Shown: positions 8,439 to 18,128, counted from the stretch's first letter. The stretch: 64,000 nt of DNA from Bacteroides fragilis (GCF_019583405.1 NZ_SZUU01000006.1:124001-188000); one strand, 5' to 3'. The notes: generated by a model not told the origin, from the sequence alone. Translations and numbers: made by a program.

Positions 8439-9209
8439 CTATTTCACTTGTGCAGTTGGGTGTGGGAGGGGTAATCGTTCTGATTTCATACGATTCAATT
8501 TATATTCATAACTGTGTCTTCCCTCTTCTCTAAAGTCAGCTTTATAGCGTGCGAGCACTTGCTTGAAGATTTCTTCATACTGAGGAATGAATAAATCGTC
8601 CTTTGCTTCGAGATGTTCAATAATCTCGTTTGCCAATGCTTCTGTAACAGAAAGGTCTGTCTTCCCATTATTGAAACTCGTGCCCTTGATAGAACCAGGG
8701 GAAACATTTAGTATGCGATTAGTGCTTCCGCCCTTCTCAAGCTCGACATTCAGACTCTCAATAAAAATCTTGAGTGCAGCCTTTGTCGCACCATAAACGG
8801 CAAAGAAAGGTGAAGACATAAAGCCAGCAATGCTTACCATTACGCCGCAACGAAAATCCTCTTTTCCTGCGAGCTTGTCCATGAAATGATGGATGATTCT
8901 TATTGGAGCCACAGCATTCACGCTAAAAGAACTTGTTATGTGCTGCTCAGCAATATCCTTGAAGAGGCTCGGCTTTCCAAATCCAGCTGTTATCATAAGG
9001 GTATCTACATCTTTAAAGCTATCAAATATTGAGTAATCTTCAGTAATAAGGTCAAACTGTATGCTCTCAAATTTTTGATTCAAATATTGCTCTGCAATAA
9101 GGGCTTTATCAACAATATAGACCCTTTCGCAATCTTCACGATTTGACAATTGGGTTGCAATTGACAAGCCAATGCCATTTGCACCTCCAACAATTAATGC
9201 TTTTCTCAT
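8439..9209 (-). CDS. SDR family oxidoreductase
   Basis: The 256-residue SDR has GGANGIG (8-14) for NAD(P) binding, a serine in MVSIAGFMSS and the YGATK catalytic pair. Its ATG overlaps the stop of the fused cytidylyltransferase-oxidoreductase by 4 bases, so the two are translationally coupled. Together with the next SDR and LicD it forms a cassette resembling CDP-alditol pathways (compare TarJ/TarI and Bcs1, where a reductase works with a cytidylyltransferase). The exact substrate cannot be told. The last 35 residues are polar and unlike core SDR sequence. Confidence 0.85.
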   Translation of the reverse strand: MRKALIVGGANGIGLSIATQLSNREDCERVYIVDKALIAEQYLNQKFESIQFDLITEDYSIFDSFKDVDTLMITAGFGKPSLFKDIAEQHITSSFSVNAVAPIRIIHHFMDKLAGKEDFRCGVMVSIAGFMSSPFFAVYGATKAALKIFIESLNVELEKGGSTNRILNVSPGSIKGTSFNNGKTDLSVTEALANEIIEHLEAKDDLFIPQYEEIFKQVLARYKADFREEGRHSYEYKLNRMKSERLPLPHPTAQVK

Positions 9210-10549
9210 ATTTCATTAAAATTATCTTTCTTATTGAATTTCTCTATTACCTCAGCTATAGCAATACTCTCTCTCCGACGGAGTTTGTATGAACTCTTGC
9301 GATGATTCACAATCATTGACATAAACTCCTGTATCTCATAGCGGAGTCCTTCACCATCATAGCTGTAGAAATACTTCTTGTTCTTTGTCTGGTCTTCATA
9401 TCGAATCTCAAAGAAGTCAGTTAGCCACCATGGAGCAGGAACATATACATAACCCTTCGTGCCAGAGATAATCATATTACCCTCAGTCTTCACTCCAATC
9501 CCCAAAGTCATTGAAGCAGTTGCGTGTGGATAGCAGATGTTTGCCTTTGTATATATATCAACTCCATTCTCTACTTTTGAGTAGAAGTCCACCTTGGTAT
9601 AGTTCTTTCCTAACAGCTTCACGATAGCCATCATGTTAAGCGGGGCATGCTCGTTCATCGCACCACCTGCCAGAGAGGCATCGAGTTCACGAGTGGGAGC
9701 GTCAACCATCTTTGAGAGTGATGTCTTTACATCTACCACATCACCAATCACTCCACTCTTTACCAGCGTCACAAGATGATTGAACGACGGACTGAAGGCG
9801 GTCTTGCTGGCCTCCAAGAGGACAATGTCGTGAGCCTCGGCATAATCATAAAGCTCGCGGGCCTGTTCAGAATTGAGCATAAAAGGTATCTCACAGAGCA
9901 CGTGTTTGCCAGCATAAAGAGACTTTTTGGTGTAATCATAGTGGGTAAGATGAGGCGATGCCACATAAACAGCATCCACTTCCTCGAGGAAATCCTCAAA
10001 ACTATCCGAAAATGGCTTTACACCAAACAATTTTCCAAAAGCAACAGCATTTTCCTTGTTGGGGTCGAAAACAGCTGTCACATTTGCACTATTGACTACC
10101 TTACTTTCAGGAACAAAACGTTTAGCTATTCTTCCTGAGCCAACAATACCAATGCGATACACCTCTTCTGTCTGCTCTCGAAGCATAGTAGAAGAGATGC
10201 CTTCGGTACGAGGAAGATAAACAACCTTGCAATATTCGTTGAGATAGTCGAATTTACCTTTCCAATCGGATCCGATGGCGAATATATCAATATCATATCG
10301 CTGGATATCATCAATCTTCTGACCAAGACAATCTTCAATAATTACCTCATCAGCATAGCCTGTCGCCTTGACTGCCTCAACGCGCTCCAAAACGTTATTG
10401 CGCACATTGAGCTTCCCTCTACCTCTGTCGAAGCTGTCGCTGGTGACACCAACAATAAGGTAGTCGCCAAGTTCTTTTGCTCGACGAAGAATGTTAATAT
10501 GACCCTCGTGCAGAAGGTCGTATGTGCCGTATGTTATTACTCTTGTCAT
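9206..10549 (-). CDS. fused cytidylyltransferase and Gfo/Idh/MocA-like protein
   Basis: The 447-residue protein has two domains. Residues 1-128 are a TagD-type nucleotidyltransferase with YGTYDLLHEGH (HxGH at 14-17) and RTEGISST (114-121), the motifs of glycerol-3-phosphate cytidylyltransferases. Residues 132-447 are a Gfo/Idh/MocA fold with GIVGSGRIAKRF. The usual CEKP motif of the second domain reads CEIP (219-222), so the conserved lysine is missing and the domain may not be a normal dehydrogenase. It likely makes a CDP-linked alcohol and modifies its precursor. It leads the cassette SDR-SDR-LicD and follows the Wzy gene by 8 bases. Confidence 0.87.
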   Translation of the reverse strand: MTRVITYGTYDLLHEGHINILRRAKELGDYLIVGVTSDSFDRGRGKLNVRNNVLERVEAVKATGYADEVIIEDCLGQKIDDIQRYDIDIFAIGSDWKGKFDYLNEYCKVVYLPRTEGISSTMLREQTEEVYRIGIVGSGRIAKRFVPESKVVNSANVTAVFDPNKENAVAFGKLFGVKPFSDSFEDFLEEVDAVYVASPHLTHYDYTKKSLYAGKHVLCEIPFMLNSEQARELYDYAEAHDIVLLEASKTAFSPSFNHLVTLVKSGVIGDVVDVKTSLSKMVDAPTRELDASLAGGAMNEHAPLNMMAIVKLLGKNYTKVDFYSKVENGVDIYTKANICYPHATASMTLGIGVKTEGNMIISGTKGYVYVPAPWWLTDFFEIRYEDQTKNKKYFYSYDGEGLRYEIQEFMSMIVNHRKSSYKLRRRESIAIAEVIEKFNKKDNFNEI

Positions 10550-10557
10550 TTCCTATA

Positions 10558-11706
10558 TTACCAATTGTTGATACAGGATACCAAATTTACTAAAAAACCC
10601 TCCTTAAAATGGCTAAGCAAAATCGCTACATTTTGCTCACCATTAATTAGATGCAACAGCAATGTCATTATACAACACAAGAAAGCGACAGTCAGTACCG
10701 ACTTGTTTTTACTCTCTTTATACAAACTTACCGCTGCCACATAATTTATAAACAACAATACATGAAATAAACGTTGAACTTGGGGTGTATATATAGCAAT
10801 AACTATAAGCAAAAGCGAAATAACATTTATACTAAACAACTTATTAAACAACAAAACTGACATTTCATATTGTGGATACTTAAATCTATTGAAAGAGAAG
10901 TATTCAAAAGACTTTATACTCTTTTTTGCAATAAAATAAGATTTTATATAGATAAAGTACCCTAAGCTCAATACAAAAAAGCATCTAATAGTCAAACCAA
11001 TCAAACCAAATATATTTGACTCACCTGTCTGTTGAAACTTATCATTAAGAGTATCTGGAATAGGGAGGAAAGCGATGATTTTGTATAATAACCTTGTTTG
11101 AGCTGTTACAAAAAGCACTATAAATGCAATTAAAACAACAGTAGATAGAATCTTTCTATCTTTTATACAAAGAAGATTATAAAGTAAAAAAAACAAGCAT
11201 GATGTATGAAGAGTAGTCGCTATTACTACCAAACTAGAATACATTAGATAATCCCACTTTGACTCTCCTCTAATCAAATAAGGCAACGCAAAGATAACCA
11301 CACACATTCCTGCCAGCCATCGAAATAGTTCAGCATCAGCCGTTGCTGGGAAAATCAAGAAGAGAGCTATAACACATGCAATTCTATTTGTAAATACTTT
11401 AATGGTTGACCATATAGCAAAAACTTCAAATAAGCAAATAATTGCCCTTGCTGCATCAAATGATAAACCATATTTATTACCTAACATGCAAAATAAGAAA
11501 AAAGAGGGTTCGTATCCCCACAATTCAAAAATATTGCCAGAGCCTACAGCATCATAAGAATTAACATAAGCTAAATAATCTTGATCTGAATGCTCAAATG
11601 CCAGCAAAAGATAAAGGGTTAACACTAACAAAATGTTGACACCTTTGTTATTGGATGTAAAAGCTAATAATAATACTATTATGATGTATATAATCGTCAA
11701 CTCCAT
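10558..11706 (-). CDS. wzy: EpsG-family polysaccharide polymerase (Wzy)
   Basis: The 382-residue, very hydrophobic protein has about ten predicted membrane segments and the EpsG pattern: an early D-x-x-x-Y (HSDQDYLAYVNSYD) and a GYEPSFFLF loop before AARAIICLFEVFAIW. It is the only good candidate for the Wzy polymerase, which joins undecaprenyl-linked repeat units in the periplasm. It overlaps the upstream acyltransferase gene by 10 bases. The gene is strongly AT-rich, as is usual for Wzy genes. Assignment as Wzy rests on topology and operon context. Confidence 0.8.
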   Translation of the reverse strand: MELTIIYIIIVLLLAFTSNNKGVNILLVLTLYLLLAFEHSDQDYLAYVNSYDAVGSGNIFELWGYEPSFFLFCMLGNKYGLSFDAARAIICLFEVFAIWSTIKVFTNRIACVIALFLIFPATADAELFRWLAGMCVVIFALPYLIRGESKWDYLMYSSLVVIATTLHTSCLFFLLYNLLCIKDRKILSTVVLIAFIVLFVTAQTRLLYKIIAFLPIPDTLNDKFQQTGESNIFGLIGLTIRCFFVLSLGYFIYIKSYFIAKKSIKSFEYFSFNRFKYPQYEMSVLLFNKLFSINVISLLLIVIAIYTPQVQRLFHVLLFINYVAAVSLYKESKNKSVLTVAFLCCIMTLLLHLINGEQNVAILLSHFKEGFLVNLVSCINNW

Positions 11707-12692
11707 TTCAAACCTTTGCTGAATATTTTTAAGAATACTGCATTATATAAGAACGCGAATACTATACTGCCACAAATTGATAGGAGCCAATAAGATGTGC
11801 TTAAACCCATAAATTGAATGAGAATATTTTTGGAGACATCTAGTCCAATATATAACTCCAATGTGTACTTCCCAATATAATTAAGTAAAGTTATAACATT
11901 ATAAAGACGGCTACGAGATATATAAGAAAATAGTTGAGCAAAAAGAACTGCTATCAATAAAGCCCAAATCCAACCTTTATATACAGCCGAGAAGCTATCA
12001 AAGGTTTGCAACACCATGTAAAAAATTATCAAAATCAAATAAATAAGGCATGATCTTTTTGATTCTTTTACCTCACTACCGATACATAAGCCTATAAGAT
12101 AACATGGAGTACGAGACAAGCAACTTTGTATCGTATTTATTATAGTATTATCTACTATTGGGTAAATAGAAACTACCATAACAATAACAAGTAAAACACC
12201 TAAATTTAAATATTTATACGAAGAACTGAGAAGTTTATAGAGTAAAGGAGTAATAATGTATAAAGGTATAAGCAATGCTAAAAACCATAAACCAACATGT
12301 TCTGTCCAATATGAGCAAAAAGAAATATAATAAAAGAACCCCTCAATCCCAGTGCCATTATGTAGAGAGTACCAAATCCAAAAGGGGGACTCTAAAATGA
12401 GATATGGGATAAGAACCCGTTTAAGCCTACTTAGAATCCACCCCTCCCAATTAATATTATTACCTTTTTTACTAATGGAATAATACATTCCTATACCTGA
12501 AACTAAAAGGAAAATGTCAACACCCCAATTGCCTAACGATAATATACTTAAAACTACATCTGGCAACTGTGCACCATCCATTCGCGCATGACATAATAAA
12601 ATCATAATGATGGACATTCCCATCAATGGAGTCCTATACTGACTTAAATTGCCTAAATTATATCGTATTGGTATAATCTTAGATAAGTTCAT
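11697..12692 (-). CDS. membrane acyltransferase (acyltransferase 3 family)
   Basis: The 331-residue protein shows about ten membrane segments. Early residues give MGMSIIMILLCHARMDGA, with the histidine typical of the family's first helix (compare the RFxAxxxVxxxH pattern), then VDIFLLVSGIGMYYS. Such enzymes move acetyl or other acyl groups from cytoplasmic donors to sugars in or outside the membrane. It presumably O-acetylates the capsule unit. It lies between a soluble hexapeptide acetyltransferase and Wzy. A second enzyme of this family is encoded at 15671-16693. Confidence 0.82.
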   Translation of the reverse strand: MNLSKIIPIRYNLGNLSQYRTPLMGMSIIMILLCHARMDGAQLPDVVLSILSLGNWGVDIFLLVSGIGMYYSISKKGNNINWEGWILSRLKRVLIPYLILESPFWIWYSLHNGTGIEGFFYYISFCSYWTEHVGLWFLALLIPLYIITPLLYKLLSSSYKYLNLGVLLVIVMVVSIYPIVDNTIINTIQSCLSRTPCYLIGLCIGSEVKESKRSCLIYLILIIFYMVLQTFDSFSAVYKGWIWALLIAVLFAQLFSYISRSRLYNVITLLNYIGKYTLELYIGLDVSKNILIQFMGLSTSYWLLSICGSIVFAFLYNAVFLKIFSKGLKWS

Positions 12693-12709
12693 AATACTAT
12701 ATTTGAGAG

Positions 12710-13255
12710 TTATTTCTTAAGCAACTCTTTTTTGATAAATTTTTCTTCTGGGATACTCATTAAATATGCCTTCTTCTCCTCTGAGTTTTTAAATTTTCCT
12801 TTAGTGTTCAGGTTGTAAAAGTGATTCCTGTTTAGAAAATCGTTAGTAGAACAAATGATTTTTGCAGGATTTCCGCCAACTACACAATTTTTGGGGACGG
12901 ATTTTGTAACCACACTTCCCGCTGCTATCAAACATCCTTCACCTATTGTTACTCCTGGCATTATATGAGAATTTGCTCCTATATAAACCCAATCGTTAAT
13001 TGTTACTTTTCCGTATGCATCAAACTCTGGACAAATATTGCGTACTGCTTGACCTCCACCATGCGTGTGTATATAAACATTTCTTGTTATTTGACAATTA
13101 TTACCTATTGATATCAAATAAGGTTCACTACTCCACTCTCTTGTAGCAATAAAACAATTCTTACCTATTTTTACGCCAATATGTAAAGCATACTTTTCTG
13201 GAGACACAAGAAAACGCCAGTATAAGTTAACTAATCTTACAAACAAATTCAACAC
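12710..13255 (-). CDS. hexapeptide-repeat O-acetyltransferase
   Basis: The 181-residue protein carries left-handed beta-helix repeats, including ITRNVYIHTHGGG, VYIGANSHIMPGVTIGEGCLI and VVGGNPAKII, the last being the classic end of CatB/LacA-type acetyltransferases. It probably uses acetyl-CoA to O-acetylate a sugar in the cytosol. It starts 2 bases after the upstream glycosyltransferase-like gene and ends 17 bases before a membrane acyltransferase, so it is co-transcribed. Acceptor sugar unknown. Confidence 0.86.
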   Translation of the reverse strand: MLNLFVRLVNLYWRFLVSPEKYALHIGVKIGKNCFIATREWSSEPYLISIGNNCQITRNVYIHTHGGGQAVRNICPEFDAYGKVTINDWVYIGANSHIMPGVTIGEGCLIAAGSVVTKSVPKNCVVGGNPAKIICSTNDFLNRNHFYNLNTKGKFKNSEEKKAYLMSIPEEKFIKKELLKK

Positions 13256-13257
13256 AA

Positions 13258-14268
13258 TTAACTAAATAATTTATTTAACTCTTCTTCAACTCTTTCTACC
13301 ATATTCAAAGGAGAAAATTCATCATGATAGCCATAATCAACGAAACCAGTTCCTTCCGTAATGAAATCAATGTTTATATTATTCATATCTTCAAGGACTT
13401 GAATTTTATTTCTATCATAAAACTTAGATTTCTGTACATAATTACAACTCGTTATTAACTTCTTTCCATAAATAACAGCTTCTAAAAAACGAGATGTATA
13501 ACCTTGTTGATTATTCTGCGTAATATCAAGCATACACCTTGTGTTTACGGAATGATAAAGCATTTCCCTGTATGACATAAAAGTATCAGAATACACTATT
13601 CCTGGTAATTCTGTTCTCTCATTTTTTGGCACTTGTGTAAGGTAAAAGAATACTTTAAGACCAGCTTTTGTTAACTGATTATATGCTCTTGACAATAATG
13701 GAAGTCGATCTTTTGCTTTTCCTGCAAAAAAAACATCGGACTCAAACTCTTTCTCTCTTGTTATTTCTATTGCAGACTCAAATTCGTCAAAATGTGGGAT
13801 ATTATATTCTTTTGATTCAGCCTCATCATAAGTCATTTCTAAATCAAAAATTGGATTAAAATGCAAATCTGGTCTCATTCTTTGCCCGACTGAAAGAAAG
13901 TCCCTGTGTATGTGTACGATTTTACAATCAGGATACTTCTTCTTGAGATAATGTAAATAGCCTAACGGTAGGCTACGACTTATTATTATAAAACACATAG
14001 GTAGTTGTACAGAAAAGTTATTTTTAAAATATAGCGGATACCAAAGATTCTGAAAAGGCAACTTTATATGTTTTGAAATTTTTTCAGATGTGTGTAGGGC
14101 AAAAAGTAACCGTATCCAATAAAGGTGTTTATCCAACGGATATGAAACAACTCTTGCCTGCTCTAAATTTTCCAAATCTTTTGTACAAATTGTATAGTAA
14201 CCGTCATTGTCTACTCTTAACTTGTTATCAGGTGAATTAAAGATGACATAATTGTATTTATATTCCAT
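13258..14268 (-). CDS. putative glycosyltransferase (GT-B/CgeB-like)
   Basis: The 336-residue protein is not a clear member of a named GT family. Its second half has features of GT-B donor domains: VFFAGKAKDRLPLL, then MLDITQNNQQGYTSRFLEAVIYGKKLI, where the conserved glutamate after SRF would bind the donor, as in CgeB/DUF3880-type proteins. Its place among Wzx, Wzy and acyltransferases fits a repeat-unit transferase. There are no signal peptide or membrane helices, so it acts in the cytosol. It could also be a non-glycosyl polysaccharide enzyme. Confidence 0.65.
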   Translation of the reverse strand: MEYKYNYVIFNSPDNKLRVDNDGYYTICTKDLENLEQARVVSYPLDKHLYWIRLLFALHTSEKISKHIKLPFQNLWYPLYFKNNFSVQLPMCFIIISRSLPLGYLHYLKKKYPDCKIVHIHRDFLSVGQRMRPDLHFNPIFDLEMTYDEAESKEYNIPHFDEFESAIEITREKEFESDVFFAGKAKDRLPLLSRAYNQLTKAGLKVFFYLTQVPKNERTELPGIVYSDTFMSYREMLYHSVNTRCMLDITQNNQQGYTSRFLEAVIYGKKLITSCNYVQKSKFYDRNKIQVLEDMNNINIDFITEGTGFVDYGYHDEFSPLNMVERVEEELNKLFS

Positions 14269-14288
14269 ATTTTAAAAATTACGTTTTG

Positions 14289-14342
14289 AACTGGCAGGTA
14301 GTATTGAGCCACATTCCAAAGGAACTACCTATATTGCCAGTT
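14289..14342. other. interrupted inverted repeat in capsule intergenic gap
   Basis: AACTGGCAGGTAGT (14289-14302) is matched by ACTACC (14324-14329) and TGCCAGTT (14335-14342) with a 5-base bulge, giving a 14-bp stem. It lies in the 211-base gap between the DegT aminotransferase and the downstream glycosyltransferase. No T-run follows on the minus strand, so an RNA structure or processing site is as likely as a terminator. Confidence 0.35.
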
Positions 14343-14479
14343 GCCATTTGGGTTATTTTACAAAGGCGTTTATATAGTAGCTATCTTTTGTACATCCTCA
14401 CCAGTTAACCACATGTGCATAAGAATTTTATGTTGATAAACTTTTTCATACTATCTAAAAAGTTTTAAATCATCGAGCA

Positions 14480-15610
14480 TTAACAATACTTAGAGCCAAA
14501 CTCCTTGATTGTATCGACAATCAAGGTTAAGTCATCAAGCGAGAGGCTTTGATGCATCGGCATGCAAAGAGTGTTGTCGACCGCATAATCTGCATTAGGA
14601 CAACATGCATGAACACCATAGCCTGGGACTCTGTGAAGCGGGAAGTAGCGATAAGTAGTGTAAATTCCGCAGTCGCGCAGGTATTTTGCCAGCTCATCTC
14701 GCTTGCCGTTCTTAACCTGAATGTGATAGAAATAATATGACGTAGTGCAACCTTCTGCTATAGGCAGAGGAAGGTCTAGCCAATTGACATTTTTAAGGTT
14801 TTCGTTATAGAACTCGTGAACTTTTGAACGTGCTTCCATAAAGGACGGCAGTCTCTTGAATTGCTCAAGAGCCATGGCTGCTGTCACATCATTCATGATG
14901 GCACGATGACCGAATGAACTGATGTCGAACTCCCACCACTTCTGAGCTACACTGTTCTCATATCCGCTTTTGGCTTCAAGTCCGAAATAGAGCCACTTCT
15001 CAGCTCGCTCTCGTAATTCAGGGTCTCTGAAATGTAAAGCTGCACCATCGCCACAAACAAGAATCTTCATGGCATCAAATGACCACATGCCGATGTCCCC
15101 GAATGTTCCTAATGCCTTTCCTTTGTAGGAAGAACATACTCCTGCTGCACAATCCTCTATAACCTTCAGATTGTGGGCATCAGCCAATGCCATAATCTCG
15201 TCCATCCCGCAGGCAATTCCTCCGAAGTGAAGAAGAAGTATTGCTTTTGTTTTGGATGTAATGCACTTTTCGATGTCTTCAGCACGAGCATTAAGTGTGC
15301 GTGGGTCAACATCACAAAGAACCATCTTTGAGCCGTTGGCACAAACTGCATTGCCAGCTCCGACAAAACTGATGGTAGGAAGGATGACCTCATCACCTGG
15401 CTTGATGTCGCAAAGGTGCATAGAAGAGAATAACCCTTCGCTACAACAGTTTGTTGTCAGCACTCTATTTGCAGTCGAACCGACGTGTTCAGCCCATTTC
15501 TTCTCAAACTCGTTGACGAGTTTACCTTTTCCAATCCAATTGGAATCGAAAACCTCTTTGATGCGGGCTAATTCCTCTCCCCCTAAAGTAGGTTGAAAAA
15601 CATTAATCAT
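14480..15610 (-). CDS. DegT/DnrJ/EryC1/StrS sugar aminotransferase
   Basis: The 376-residue PLP enzyme shows the family's CSEGLFSSMHL region, IEDCAAGVCSS (151-161) and the PLP-lysine segment WSFDAMKIL with K182, followed by GDGAAL. It belongs to the branch with glycine- and cysteine-rich active-site loops (CCSEG, HFGG) often found in O-antigen loci. It should aminate a keto-sugar nucleotide or a related precursor. It lies after the acyltransferase (60-base gap) and may work with the GNAT enzyme at 18716-19240. It is a second, clearly different aminotransferase from the PglE-like one at the end of the operon. Confidence 0.86.
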   Translation of the reverse strand: MINVFQPTLGGEELARIKEVFDSNWIGKGKLVNEFEKKWAEHVGSTANRVLTTNCCSEGLFSSMHLCDIKPGDEVILPTISFVGAGNAVCANGSKMVLCDVDPRTLNARAEDIEKCITSKTKAILLLHFGGIACGMDEIMALADAHNLKVIEDCAAGVCSSYKGKALGTFGDIGMWSFDAMKILVCGDGAALHFRDPELRERAEKWLYFGLEAKSGYENSVAQKWWEFDISSFGHRAIMNDVTAAMALEQFKRLPSFMEARSKVHEFYNENLKNVNWLDLPLPIAEGCTTSYYFYHIQVKNGKRDELAKYLRDCGIYTTYRYFPLHRVPGYGVHACCPNADYAVDNTLCMPMHQSLSLDDLTLIVDTIKEFGSKYC

Positions 15611-15670
15611 GATAAATAAAATTTAATATTTACATATACCTATGTATTGATTTTGAACATCTTAAAATCT

Positions 15671-16693
15671 TTATCGATGTCGAAATTCAATCAATTTCTG
15701 TAATCTCTTGTACAACATATCTATGGTAATACAGGTAACGAATACAATGGCACATTGCAGGAGTGCCACTCCAATCATATAAGGAGTGTTGAAATAATCG
15801 ATATTGTCGAACACTCGTTTCCAAAACCATGGATAGACATTTGGATTTTCTGAAATCAAATAAACCGCAAACGCACTTTGAGCAAGTAAGTTGATAATAG
15901 TAGATGTGATATTCATCTTGCTAAAGAGTAAGAACAAGCCTAATGCGCCTATAATCGGCAGGATTGAAAACCTTCCAATGAAGTGCATACTTAAATTTGC
16001 TTTAAAGCCCAAAACAGGTGTGACAATATCGAGCAACAGAATTGAAGCTATTGCCAAACCAAATCCAGCTATGGTCAAGCCTTTATTGTACCTCATCAAT
16101 TTATTTTCCAACTCTGGCAAATAACGCAATTGTGCGCCTATAGAGTAGAACAATACAAATGCTCCAAGGTTGGAAGACACTGTTTTTGCAAAAATAAGCG
16201 GTAAAACAAGTTCAATGGCAAGCAACAATGCGAAGTACCATTTTCGTTGCTTGTCTGTGAATGCTAACAACAATTTGTTAAGACAAGGTGACAACACCAA
16301 AACGAGCAAAAATGGTGCTACAAACCAGTATTGGCTATAGATAATTGGCAGTAAAGAAAGTCCCCCACCCGTTATGCTAAATTTGACAAATCCCAAAGCA
16401 ACTACAAGAAGCCAAGTTGTAAATGCATAGAACTTCACATCTTTTACTACACGCATGAGACCTTTGGTATTCATCGAATCACGAGAGGCTAAAAAGAACC
16501 CCGTAATCATCACAAATATGCAATTGCCTACCTCTCCGAAATATTGCGTAAGCTGAATGAAAACTTTGTTGATAAGGTTCGTATTGTCTGGTGTTAGTTC
16601 CCACGAACCATGTCCGCCCCAGTGACTTAATACTATTCCAAACATTGCCAGCAAGCGCAACAGCTCTATTCCAGATTGTCTTTGTTGTCCCAT
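15671..16693 (-). CDS. membrane acyltransferase (acyltransferase 3 family)
   Basis: The 340-residue protein has about ten hydrophobic segments. Its start GIELLRLLAMFGIVLSHWG matches the family opening in which an arginine and a histidine lie on the first helix. It probably acetylates or otherwise acylates the repeat unit. It begins one base after the flippase stop, so coupling is tight. It shares the family but little sequence with the acyltransferase at 11697-12692, suggesting two different acylation positions. Confidence 0.85.
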   Translation of the reverse strand: MGQQRQSGIELLRLLAMFGIVLSHWGGHGSWELTPDNTNLINKVFIQLTQYFGEVGNCIFVMITGFFLASRDSMNTKGLMRVVKDVKFYAFTTWLLVVALGFVKFSITGGGLSLLPIIYSQYWFVAPFLLVLVLSPCLNKLLLAFTDKQRKWYFALLLAIELVLPLIFAKTVSSNLGAFVLFYSIGAQLRYLPELENKLMRYNKGLTIAGFGLAIASILLLDIVTPVLGFKANLSMHFIGRFSILPIIGALGLFLLFSKMNITSTIINLLAQSAFAVYLISENPNVYPWFWKRVFDNIDYFNTPYMIGVALLQCAIVFVTCITIDMLYKRLQKLIEFRHR

Positions 16694-16694
16694 T

Positions 16695-18122
16695 TTATTT
16701 CTTTTTGAACTTGTTTATAATAAATGCTAAACTGCTATCTCTTAGGATGTATTGCATGAACAGATATATAACTGAACATACCAATACTTGACATATCAAA
16801 GTCATCCACAGAGGGAGTTCTATGAGAGACAGAAGATAGCCACAAGCTAACATTATTATGGAAGAGAAAACGGGTTTAATCAAATCTTTAGTTCTCTCAA
16901 TCAAAGAGTAGTTATAGACTTTATCACTGATAACACATAGCATAAAATTGCCAGCAAACTCGACTACAACATAGCCTATTGCAATAGCGAACACTCCGTA
17001 TGGAATCATCAAGACGAGGGATAGCAAGTTGATTGCCAAAAGAATCATCTCATAATACAACCCTATCTGGCTTTTCCATAAAGAGAGATACACTTGTTTA
17101 TCTACAGATGTTATGATACCTGGAATTCTAAGCAAACAGAACAGACTTAAGAATGGGGCACACGGTAGCCATTTATCTGTTAGGACAATTAAAATCAATG
17201 GCTTTGATACAAGCGCCACAAGAAGCAGAACAGGTATCATCACAAATGCCGACATACTGACGGAACGGCGAGCCATCTCCTTTATGTAACTTTTATCGTC
17301 TTGTGATCTGGAAAAGACAGGCAATAGGACTGATGATATTGAAGTATTTACTACTTGAGTAACAAGACCAGAGTAAGTATATGCCCGGTCATAATACGCA
17401 AGTGTAGCAGGCTTGTAAACCTTTCCTATGGTCATCGTACGGATAGTGTCGCCTCCTGCACTTACAAGGTTAGTTCCTAATATCTTAAGGCTGAAAGAGT
17501 ACAATGCTTTTGCGCTTTGTTTTGAGAATCCAAGCTTCAAACGTATTTCTGGAAGCATATTCATAAATATGACTATTGCCAGAATATTCGACAAGACGTA
17601 ACAAATAAGTGCCCATACTCCACACCCTAAATAGGCCATAGTTATACCTATGACCGCTGATATAGGAGTGGCAAGCAAACTACGGACAAACATAGTTTGG
17701 AACATCATTTTTCTCTGCAATAATCCGCTCTGTATGGAATTGAAGGAGTATAAGAACAATGCTATACCCATTACTCTGATTGGCCACACAAGTTCTTCCA
17801 TATTGTACCACGAATTAATCACAGGTGCCATAAGAAACAATCCTACATAGAGAATTAATGCCACCAAAAGACTAAGCGTAGTCAATGTGGATACATCTAT
17901 CTCTGATAGGTCTTTCTTCTGGACGACTGCGGCTGACAGACCACATTGCACAAAGATACCAAGATAGTTGACTATAGCGGTAATAATCGCAAGGCTCGCA
18001 AAATCTTCAGGCATAAGGAGACGGGCGAGGATTATCTGAACCAACAAACCTATTCCTTGCACCATTATCCGTTCACCTGATTTCCACAATAATGAACCTA
18101 TTATTCCATTAGCCTTTGCCAT
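16695..18122 (-). CDS. wzx: repeat-unit flippase Wzx (polysaccharide transport protein)
   Basis: The 475-residue protein has 12-14 predicted membrane helices. It opens with SLLWKSGERIMVQGIGLLVQIILARLL, typical of the Wzx/PST branch of the MOP superfamily, and has the early LLMPEDFASLAII motif. It flips the undecaprenyl-linked capsule repeat to the periplasm, where the Wzy at 10558 would polymerise it. It sits 6 bases after rmlC. No export genes (Wza/Wzc) are present in the locus, as is usual for Bacteroides capsule loci. Confidence 0.88.
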   Translation of the reverse strand: MAKANGIIGSLLWKSGERIMVQGIGLLVQIILARLLMPEDFASLAIITAIVNYLGIFVQCGLSAAVVQKKDLSEIDVSTLTTLSLLVALILYVGLFLMAPVINSWYNMEELVWPIRVMGIALFLYSFNSIQSGLLQRKMMFQTMFVRSLLATPISAVIGITMAYLGCGVWALICYVLSNILAIVIFMNMLPEIRLKLGFSKQSAKALYSFSLKILGTNLVSAGGDTIRTMTIGKVYKPATLAYYDRAYTYSGLVTQVVNTSISSVLLPVFSRSQDDKSYIKEMARRSVSMSAFVMIPVLLLVALVSKPLILIVLTDKWLPCAPFLSLFCLLRIPGIITSVDKQVYLSLWKSQIGLYYEMILLAINLLSLVLMIPYGVFAIAIGYVVVEFAGNFMLCVISDKVYNYSLIERTKDLIKPVFSSIIMLACGYLLSLIELPLWMTLICQVLVCSVIYLFMQYILRDSSLAFIINKFKKK

Positions 18123-18128
18123 ATATCA

